Below are positions 1 to 5,875 of a stretch of 7,145 bases of DNA, piece by piece. The notes below the pieces were generated by a model. The model searched no databases, was not told the DNA's origin, and saw only the letters and a program-made list of their open reading frames with translations. The translations under genes were made by a program, and so were the position numbers. The DNA comes from Firmicutes bacterium CAG:822 (GTDB taxonomy: Bacteria; Bacillota_I; Bacilli_A; RF39; UBA660), in the NCBI GenBank assembly GCA_000432855.1, contig HF990866.1, positions 48,423-55,567 of the forward strand. The letters run 5' to 3'. Numbering within the stretch: position 1 is the stretch's first letter; each line of letters begins with the position of its first letter.

Positions 1-953
1 TTAAATATTATGTTTCTGAAGGATATGATGTTAGGTGTATACTTGTTCTTACAGGTTACAATTACAACAAGATGTATACATTGATAAAAATGGCAGAAGA
101 ACTAGGTATGGAGTCAGTTTATGTTGATAGATATGAAGATGGAGGCATAGGCGCAACCAATTCAAAATTAAAAAAATTAAAGCCAACTTTAGAACAATTC
201 AGAGAAGCACTTACACAAATACTTGCCGCTAGAAAAGACTGTAAGAAATTGAATGGTAAAGTTGGCTTTGGAACAGCAATTCCATTTTGCATTGATAAAA
301 GATTGTTAACAGATGGGATAAGTTCTACTTGCGGAGTAGGGACAAGTTTTTGCGCAATTAATTCAGATGGTGATTTTAGAATTTGTAACCAATCTGAAAT
401 TGTTTTTGGAAATGTATTGCAAGAAGATATAAAGGACATTTGGAAAAAAAGAGATATTAGATGTTTTAGAGATTTAGAGTGGGTTGAAGAACCGTGCAAA
501 TCTTGCAAAGCGTTACGTGATTGCGTAGCTGGATGCAAAGTTGATGTAAATTATAGTAATGCGTTTAGCATTGATTATGCAGTTCGTAATGATATAGACA
601 AAACAATGCAAGAGAACATTGAATATATAAATCAGAAATATCCATTAATTAGGCTAAAAGAATCCAATAAAATTATTAGTTATGACATCACTTTAGATAC
701 TATTATAAAAAAGTCTCCTTATCTAAAAATCAACGATACAACTAAAGATTTATTATGTGTCACAAGATATCAAACAGTTTTAATTGATTCAAAAGTGAAG
801 CAAATTTTACAATATATTATGGAAAAAGAAAAAATCAAACTTTGCGAATTAACGCAATTCATAAACGATAAAGAAGAACTTTTAAGGGTATGCAATTTGT
901 TATTAAATATTGATGCAATAACAACGGAAAAAGTTAAAGTTGGTGTAGTATGA
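1..953 (+). CDS. Radical SAM/SPASM-domain peptide maturase-like protein, 5'-truncated by the window edge
   Basis: The reading frame is open from the first complete codon at base 3 with no stop, so the ATG at 72 is probably internal and the real start lies upstream. What remains is the end of a radical SAM barrel followed by a SPASM domain. The CxxxCxxC motif that binds the SAM-cleaving cluster is not visible. SPASM evidence: a Cys at 330-332 and another at 351-353, a G-x4-C element ending with the Cys at 384-386, then a perfect C-x2-C-x5-C-x3-C run with its cysteines at 495, 504, 522 and 534. SPASM domains bind auxiliary Fe-S clusters and are typical of radical SAM enzymes that modify peptides or proteins. 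The last 75 or so residues (about 720-950) look like a small beta/winged-helix domain, possibly PqqD/RRE-like. The stop overlaps the next start (ATGA, 950-953), implying translational coupling. The family is well supported; the substrate is unknown. Confidence 0.85.
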   Translation, partial: KYYVSEGYDVRCILVLTGYNYNKMYTLIKMAEELGMESVYVDRYEDGGIGATNSKLKKLKPTLEQFREALTQILAARKDCKKLNGKVGFGTAIPFCIDKRLLTDGISSTCGVGTSFCAINSDGDFRICNQSEIVFGNVLQEDIKDIWKKRDIRCFRDLEWVEEPCKSCKALRDCVAGCKVDVNYSNAFSIDYAVRNDIDKTMQENIEYINQKYPLIRLKESNKIISYDITLDTIIKKSPYLKINDTTKDLLCVTRYQTVLIDSKVKQILQYIMEKEKIKLCELTQFINDKEELLRVCNLLLNIDAITTEKVKVGVV

Positions 954-2446
954 AACATAATATTGAAATACATTGGGAAATAACAAATGACTGTAATTTA
1001 AAATGTAAACATTGTATTGTAAGTGCCGGAGATTATGCCAGTAATAACGATGTTAATACTGATAATATACTCACTTTTTTAGACTTGCTAAAAGGTCAGG
1101 AAAATGTTCTAATCAGTTTTACAGGAGGCGAGCCATTCAAAAGAAAAGAATTTGATAAAATCCTATCTAAATGTATTAGTAACAAATTTCAAATTCAAAT
1201 AATTACAAATGGATTATTGTTTAATAAAGCAGCATATGAAATGATTAAAAAGAATAATATTCATTTAGGAATAAGTATTGAAAGCTTTAATAAAGAACAT
1301 TATGAAATAATTAGAGGACATAATACATTTGATAGATTAATTAAAAATATAAATACTTTAAAAAATAATGGAATTTCATTTGACATTTATACCACGATTA
1401 ATAAATTTAATATTAATGATATAGAAGAAATATTAATCAAAGCTAAACAGTATAATGCCATGGTACATTTTAATGAAATTACAGTTGATGGCCGTGCTAA
1501 AAACAATAACGACATACTGGTTAAAGATGTAGAAGTGATAAATCAAATATTAAAATCATCAAAAAAAGTTTATGGAATTGATAAATTCAATGTTGATGAC
1601 AATTGTTGGGCAACGAATGAAACTTTATTTATCAATTATATAGGCGATATTTATTTGTGCACTGAACAAAACAGATGCGATAAAAGAACAAGGCTAGGTT
1701 CCATAAAAACCTTTCCAATTGATAAGTATTATGAAAAATGTCCTACAATAGATTATTATGGAAATATAAGCCCATGCCCGTATAAAGTTTATTTTAATGA
1801 CTATATTACATATGTTTCTAACACTAATATACATTGTCCAATGATTACATGTGGTAGTCCTATTAAATCATTGGAACAATTATACAATGCCTTTGATGAA
1901 TTGTTTAGTGATATAATTTTCGCTTGTAAAAAATGTAACTATAAAGATTGTATGGGATTCATATGGTTACTGAAGAGTGAAAAAGAAAAGCTCGATAAGG
2001 CAAACATAACCACTATTACTATGAACAACAATATTGACTTCTTATATTTTTTAAAAGATTATGAAAACATAAGCATTGATAAATTAAAATTTGAAAATAT
2101 AAGATACCCAAAATGTGAACATCGATGTAATCAATCAGGCAAATGTTTAATTCACAAATTAAGGCCATTAGTGTGTCATATGTATCCTATAGGTTTAGAA
2201 ACAGCAGAAAATGGCACATATTTATGGGTTTTACATGATGAGTGTCAATTTGTACAAGATTTAATTTCGAATAAAAAATTATACGAATTTGTTCACAAAG
2301 CCACAAATATTATAAATCGTATTGATTATGGACTTTATTCAGAAATAGTGCTAAAATATAAACAAGTTGATGACATTTCCTTATTTTTAAATGGAATTAA
2401 TAGTTATATTATTTTAAAGGAGGTTGATATTAATGTCAAAATGTAA
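950..2446 (+). CDS. Radical SAM protein with SPASM-like region and C-terminal YkgJ-like cysteine cluster
   Basis: A complete 498-residue radical SAM enzyme. The N-terminal barrel carries C15-x3-C19-x2-C22, which binds the catalytic 4Fe-4S cluster, and a TGGEP motif at 58-62 that contacts SAM. A SPASM/twitch-like middle follows with two G-x4-C elements (C219...G232-C237 and C264...G271-C276), then C296, C301 and C326-x2-C329-x4-C334. This departs from the canonical C-x2-C-x5-C-x3-C. From about residue 385 a further module reads C389-x3-C393-x5-C399, then an RP pair, C409 and a YP pair. That resembles the CxxCxxCC (YkgJ/FliB-associated) metal-binding family. There are 19 cysteines in total, suggesting several Fe-S or other metal sites. 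The start overlaps the upstream stop by four bases with only a weak ribosome site, consistent with coupling. AT-rich codons, including many ATA, set it apart from the downstream translation genes. It probably modifies a peptide or protein together with the upstream enzyme; the substrate is inferred, not shown. Confidence 0.85.
   Translation: MKHNIEIHWEITNDCNLKCKHCIVSAGDYASNNDVNTDNILTFLDLLKGQENVLISFTGGEPFKRKEFDKILSKCISNKFQIQIITNGLLFNKAAYEMIKKNNIHLGISIESFNKEHYEIIRGHNTFDRLIKNINTLKNNGISFDIYTTINKFNINDIEEILIKAKQYNAMVHFNEITVDGRAKNNNDILVKDVEVINQILKSSKKVYGIDKFNVDDNCWATNETLFINYIGDIYLCTEQNRCDKRTRLGSIKTFPIDKYYEKCPTIDYYGNISPCPYKVYFNDYITYVSNTNIHCPMITCGSPIKSLEQLYNAFDELFSDIIFACKKCNYKDCMGFIWLLKSEKEKLDKANITTITMNNNIDFLYFLKDYENISIDKLKFENIRYPKCEHRCNQSGKCLIHKLRPLVCHMYPIGLETAENGTYLWVLHDECQFVQDLISNKKLYEFVHKATNIINRIDYGLYSEIVLKYKQVDDISLFLNGINSYIILKEVDINVKM
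2416..2423 (+). promoter_or_regulatory. Consensus Shine-Dalgarno inside the end of the second radical SAM gene
   Basis: AAAGGAGG lies within the coding sequence of the preceding gene (Leu-Lys-Glu-Val codons), nine bases before the ATG at 2433. The same octamer precedes the rpsL start. A full-strength ribosome site at this spacing is the main reason to accept the 30-codon ORF that follows. Confidence 0.6.
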
Positions 2447-2525
2447 AGCAGTTTTAGATGGAAAAAAGATTTCATCAATTAAAGTAAACACCAAGAAAGA
2501 CCAAAAAGACAAGAATTCAAAATAA
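2433..2525 (+). CDS. Small Lys-rich peptide (30 aa), candidate RiPP precursor or small hypothetical protein
   Basis: A 30-codon ORF beginning MSKCKAVLDG and ending KDQKDKNSK, closed by TAA at 2523. It overlaps the end of the radical SAM gene by 14 bases in another frame and has a consensus ribosome site nine bases upstream, so it looks translated and coupled. Ten of 30 residues are Lys and there is one Cys (residue 4). There is no Trp, Tyr, Phe or His, and no signal peptide or membrane segment. Its position right after two radical SAM/SPASM enzymes suggests it could be their substrate. I recognise no known precursor family, and a single Cys excludes Cys-rich precursor types. It could instead be an unrelated small protein or the remnant of a longer gene. 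Translation is reasonably supported; the substrate role is a guess. Confidence 0.5.
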   Translation: MSKCKAVLDGKKISSIKVNTKKDQKDKNSK

Positions 2526-2658
2526 TGATGCAAGGTTTTGATTCTTTTTATAAAAGATATTCAGTAGTATATCATTCAATGAATTTATACAATAAGCTTA
2601 TAAAGCATTTTATAATTCAAACACAAAACTATGTTTTATAAAAAAATCAAAAAATTTG

Positions 2659-2687
2659 TTGACATTCATATAATGAAATGGTATATT
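2659..2687 (+). promoter_or_regulatory. Sigma-A-type promoter for the str operon
   Basis: A perfect -35 hexamer TTGACA (2659-2664) is followed after 17 bases by TATATT (2682-2687), with TGG immediately before it giving an extended -10. Transcription should start near 2694, leaving a leader of about 90 bases before rpsL. Spacing and sequence are close to the housekeeping consensus. It would let the translation genes be transcribed independently of the radical SAM block. Confidence 0.8.
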
Positions 2688-2706
2688 ATTTATGCATTTT
2701 AATTTT

Positions 2707-2729
2707 AGGTTTACCTTTGTGGTAAATCT
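2707..2729 (+). other. Hairpin in the rpsL leader
   Basis: A nine-pair stem (2707-2715 with 2721-2729, one G-U pair) closes a five-base loop. It starts about 14 bases after the predicted transcription start. The sequence after it is CTTTAATTAAG-like rather than a U run, so it is a poor intrinsic terminator. It could stabilise the 5' end of the mRNA, act as a weak attenuator, or bind a ribosomal protein. It matches no leader family that I recognise. Confidence 0.4.
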
Positions 2730-2785
2730 TTAATTAAGAATAAAAATGAAACACCTGGGTATGTGTAATGAAAGGAGGTTAAATT

Positions 2786-3202
2786 ATGCCAACTATTAAT
2801 CAGCTTGTTAGAAAAAGAAGAGGTTCAAAAGTTAGAAAAAGTAAATCACCAGTTTTAAACATTGGATACAACAGTAAAGATAGAAAAGAGACAATAAGTA
2901 ATTCTCCGCAAAAACGTGGTGTATGTACTCGTGTTGGAACTAAAACACCAAAGAAACCGAACTCAGCTTTAAGAAAATATGCACGTGTTAGACTTTCAAA
3001 CGGAAGAGAAGTAGATACTTATATTCCAGGAGAAGGACACAACTTACAAGAACACAGTGTTGTACTTGTTCGTGGTGGACGTGTTAAAGACTTAATCGGT
3101 GTTCGTTATCACATTATTCGTGGTACTATGGATACTGCTGGAGTTGATGCAAGAAGACAAGGCCGTTCTAAATACGGTGCTAAAAAACCAAAAAGTAAAT
3201 AA
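2786..3202 (+). CDS. rpsL: 30S ribosomal protein S12 (uS12)
   Basis: S12 lies at the decoding centre of the small subunit and contributes to codon-anticodon proofreading; it is the classical streptomycin-resistance locus. The 138-residue length and the roughly 13-residue insert before PQKRGVCTRV match the Bacillota form rather than the 124-residue E. coli form. Conserved segments are TPKKPNSALRK (54-64), GEGHNLQEHS (82-91) and RGGRVKDL (96-103). K56 and K101 correspond to E. coli K43 and K88. D102 corresponds to D89, the residue methylthiolated by RimO where that enzyme is present. Both lysines are wild type, so no classical high-level streptomycin-resistance change is seen there. Residue 104 is Ile where almost all S12 proteins have Pro (E. 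coli P91). The start is fixed by AAAGGAGG at 2771-2778. First gene of the str operon; rpsG follows after 39 bases. Confidence 0.98.
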   Translation: MPTINQLVRKRRGSKVRKSKSPVLNIGYNSKDRKETISNSPQKRGVCTRVGTKTPKKPNSALRKYARVRLSNGREVDTYIPGEGHNLQEHSVVLVRGGRVKDLIGVRYHIIRGTMDTAGVDARRQGRSKYGAKKPKSK

Positions 3203-3241
3203 TTAAAAACATTTTAAAATAAATTTGGAAGGAGGATTATT

Positions 3242-3709
3242 ATGCGTAAAAGAAGAGCTATTAAAAGAGACGTTTTACCAGATCCAATTTACAATTCTAA
3301 AGTTGTTACAAAGTTAATTAACTCTATGATGCTAGATGGTAAAAAAGGAACTGCACAAACAATTCTTTATAATGCATTTGATATGGTTAAAGAAAAAACT
3401 GATACTGATCCAGTAGAAGTATTTAATAAAGCTTTAGAAAATATCAAACCAGCTTTAGAAGTTAAAACAAGACGTGTAGGTGGAGCTAACTATCCAGTAC
3501 CTATCGAAGTACGTCCTGATAGAGCTCAAGCTTTAGGTCTACGTTGGCTTGTTAATTATGCTCGTCTAAGAGGCGGACATTCTATGGCTGAAAATTTAGC
3601 TAATGAAATAATCGATGCTTCTAACGGTGTTGGAGCTGCGGTTAAAAAACGTGAGGAAACTCACAGAATGGCAGAAGCTAATAAAGCATTTGCTCATTAT
3701 AGATGGTAA
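3242..3709 (+). CDS. rpsG: 30S ribosomal protein S7 (uS7)
   Basis: S7 is a primary 16S rRNA-binding protein that nucleates assembly of the 30S head and lines the E-site. The 155 residues match the family length of about 156. Diagnostic segments are KRDVLPDPIYNSK (8-20), the RRVGGANYPVPIEVRP block (77-92), LRWLVNYARLR and the C-terminal AEANKAFAHYRW. The N-terminus (MRKRRAIKRD) is of the type seen in Erysipelotrichia and Mollicutes-related bacteria. AAGGAGG at 3229-3235 sits six bases before the ATG. In E. coli S7 represses its own operon by binding the rpsL-rpsG gap. The gap here is only 39 bases of AT-rich sequence and shows no convincing S7-binding structure. fusA follows after 21 bases. 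Confidence 0.98.
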   Translation: MRKRRAIKRDVLPDPIYNSKVVTKLINSMMLDGKKGTAQTILYNAFDMVKEKTDTDPVEVFNKALENIKPALEVKTRRVGGANYPVPIEVRPDRAQALGLRWLVNYARLRGGHSMAENLANEIIDASNGVGAAVKKREETHRMAEANKAFAHYRW

Positions 3710-3730
3710 TTATAAGAAAGGAAATAAAAT

Positions 3731-5803
3731 ATGGCTCGTGAATATAGTTTAGAAAAAACTCGTAATATTGGTATCATGGCCCACATTGATGCAGGTAAGA
3801 CTACTTGTACTGAAAGAATTTTATTCCATACTCATAAGATTCATAAAATCGGTGAAACACACGATGGTGAATCTCAAATGGACTGGATGGAACAAGAACA
3901 AGAACGTGGTATTACTATTACTTCTGCAGCAACAACTGCATATTGGAAGGGTTATAGATTAAATATTATCGATACACCAGGTCACGTTGACTTTACTGTT
4001 GAAGTTCAAAGAAGTTTACGTGTACTAGATGGTGCGGTTGCTTTAATCGATGCGCAAGCAGGTGTTGAACCACAAACTGAAACAGTTTGGAGACAAGCAA
4101 CTGAATACAATGTTCCTAGAATGATTTTTGCCAATAAAATGGATAAAATGGGAGCAGATTTTGAATTTAGTTTAAAGAGTATTGATGAGCGTTTAGGTGT
4201 TAATGCTAAACCAATTGAATGGCCAATTGGAGCTGAAAGTGACTTCAATGGTGTTATTGATTTGGTAACTAGAACAGCTTATAAATACGATGGAAAACCT
4301 GAAGAAAATCCTGAAATTATCGATATTCCTGCAGATTTAGTAGATTTAGTCGAAGAAAAACGTAATGACTTAATTGAAGCAGTTGCAGAATTTGATGATG
4401 ATTTAATGAATAAGTATTTAGAGGGAGAAGAAATTTCTGTAGAGGAAATTAAAGCTGCTATTAGAAAAGGAACTTTAGCTGTTAAATTCTTCCCAGTTAT
4501 GTGCGGTACTGCACTAGGAAACAAAGGTATCAAATTATTACTTGATGCAGTAGTTGACTATTTACCAGCACCTACAGATGTAGAAGCTATCGAGGGTGTT
4601 GATATGAATGGTAATGAAATTAAAAGACATCCAAGTGATAAAGAACCATTCTCAGCTTTAGCTTTTAAAGTTATGACTGATCCATTTGTTGGACGTTTAA
4701 CTTTCGTCAGAGTATATTCTGGTCATTTATCTAATGGTTCATATGTATTAAATGCAAATAAAGATAAGAAGGAAAGAGTAGGACGTATCTTACAGATGCA
4801 TGCTAATCATAGACAAGAAATTACAGATATCTATACTGGAGATATCGCAGCTGTTGTTGGACTTAAAGCTACAACTACTGGTGATACTTTATGTGATGAA
4901 AAACATGCTTGTATTTTAGCTCCTATGGAATTCCCAGAACCAGTTATCGAACTTGCTGTTGAACCAAAATCAAAGGATGACCAAGATAAGATGGCTTTAG
5001 CTTTACAAAAATTATCTGAGGAAGATCCAACATTTAGAGCTACAACAGATCATGAAACTGGTCAAACTATCATTGCTGGTGTTGGTGAATTACACCTAGA
5101 CATCATTATCGATAGAATGAAGAGAGAATTTGGCGTTGAAGCCAATGTTGGTAACCCACAAGTTGCTTATAGAGAAACTATTAAGCAAAAAGGTGATTGT
5201 GAAGGAAAATATATCAAACAATCAGGTGGTCGTGGACAATATGGACACGTTTGGGTTGAATTCGAACCAAATCCTGGTAAAGGATATGAATTTGTCGATG
5301 CTATCGTTGGAGGAGTAGTACCTAGAGAGTACATTCCAGTAGTTGACAAAGGATTACAAGAGGCTATGGAATCTGGTATTTTAGCAGGATTCCCAGTTAT
5401 TGATGTTAAAGCTACTTTACACGATGGTTCATATCACGATGTTGACTCATCTGAAATGGCCTTCAAAGTTGCCGCATCTTTAGCTTTAAAAGAAGCTAAG
5501 AATAAATGTAACCCTGTTATTTTAGAGCCAATCATGAGTGTTGAGGTAGTTGTTCCTGAAGAGTTCTTAGGAACAGTTATGGGTGATATTACAGCTAGAC
5601 GTGGTAGACCTATGGGACAAAGATCTCGTGGTAATGCCTTAAGTATTGATGCTATGGTACCACTTTCAGAAATGTTTGGTTACGTAACAAGTTTACGTTC
5701 TAATACACAAGGTAGAGGTAACTTCTCAATGAAGTTTGATCACTATGAAGAAGTACCTAAAAATATCGCTGAAGATATTATCAAAAAAAATGGTGGAAAC
5801 TAA
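3731..5803 (+). CDS. fusA: Translation elongation factor G
   Basis: EF-G is the cytoplasmic GTPase that drives tRNA-mRNA translocation and, with ribosome recycling factor, splits post-termination ribosomes. The 690 residues fit the family. The GTPase domain shows G1 AHIDAGKTT (17-25), G2 GITIT (60-64), G3 DTPGH (81-85), G4 NKMD (135-138) and G5 around GTA (259-261). Domain II starts near 300 and domain III near 405. Domain IV includes SGGRGQYGHV (498-507) and the conserved SYHDVDSSE loop (567-575) that enters the decoding site. Domain V follows from about 600 with GDITARRGRPMG. Intact GTPase motifs and the str-operon position indicate the canonical EF-G rather than an EF-G2 or tetracycline-resistance paralogue. 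The ribosome site is AAAGGA (3717-3722), weaker than those of its neighbours. Confidence 0.98.
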   Translation: MAREYSLEKTRNIGIMAHIDAGKTTCTERILFHTHKIHKIGETHDGESQMDWMEQEQERGITITSAATTAYWKGYRLNIIDTPGHVDFTVEVQRSLRVLDGAVALIDAQAGVEPQTETVWRQATEYNVPRMIFANKMDKMGADFEFSLKSIDERLGVNAKPIEWPIGAESDFNGVIDLVTRTAYKYDGKPEENPEIIDIPADLVDLVEEKRNDLIEAVAEFDDDLMNKYLEGEEISVEEIKAAIRKGTLAVKFFPVMCGTALGNKGIKLLLDAVVDYLPAPTDVEAIEGVDMNGNEIKRHPSDKEPFSALAFKVMTDPFVGRLTFVRVYSGHLSNGSYVLNANKDKKERVGRILQMHANHRQEITDIYTGDIAAVVGLKATTTGDTLCDEKHACILAPMEFPEPVIELAVEPKSKDDQDKMALALQKLSEEDPTFRATTDHETGQTIIAGVGELHLDIIIDRMKREFGVEANVGNPQVAYRETIKQKGDCEGKYIKQSGGRGQYGHVWVEFEPNPGKGYEFVDAIVGGVVPREYIPVVDKGLQEAMESGILAGFPVIDVKATLHDGSYHDVDSSEMAFKVAASLALKEAKNKCNPVILEPIMSVEVVVPEEFLGTVMGDITARRGRPMGQRSRGNALSIDAMVPLSEMFGYVTSLRSNTQGRGNFSMKFDHYEEVPKNIAEDIIKKNGGN

Positions 5804-5813
5804 ATTAAAATAG

Positions 5814-5842
5814 TTGAAATTTTAAGTTAGTTATGTTAAAAT
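5814..5842 (+). promoter_or_regulatory. Probable internal promoter for tuf
   Basis: TTGAAA (5814-5819) and TAAAAT (5837-5842) are 17 bases apart, and TGT just before the -10 provides an extended -10. It lies in the 72-base gap between fusA and tuf, ahead of the GAGGAGG ribosome site at 5861-5867. A separate tuf promoter would fit the higher EF-Tu demand. AT richness makes chance matches easier, so support is moderate. Confidence 0.55.
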
Positions 5843-5875
5843 GTCAATTGAAATAGAAAAGAGGAGGAAATTAAT

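Noticed and set aside
951..953. TGA read as Trp (Mycoplasma-type code)
   Set aside because: Conserved tryptophans are all TGG, and readthrough here would hit a stop after about nine codons.
2598..2615. Seven-pair A/T-only hairpin in the gap before the str promoter
   Set aside because: An all A-T stem with no U-tract is expected by chance in such AT-rich sequence and would be unstable as a terminator.
2625..2637. Five-pair AAAAC/GTTTT hairpin as a terminator for the radical SAM block
   Set aside because: The stem is too short and weak, and an A-run rather than a T-run follows on the + strand.
2746..2799. 17-codon ORF in the rpsL leader running over the rpsL start
   Set aside because: It has no ribosome site and would read through the rpsL ribosome site; most likely chance.
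3203..3241. S7 feedback site between rpsL and rpsG
   Set aside because: The gap has only 39 AT-rich bases with a simple palindrome (3211-3220), and nothing resembling the E. coli S7-binding structure.
4006..4533. Reverse-strand ORFs inside fusA and other antisense frames
   Set aside because: They are shadows of a strongly conserved coding frame, with no ribosome sites and no recognisable protein features.
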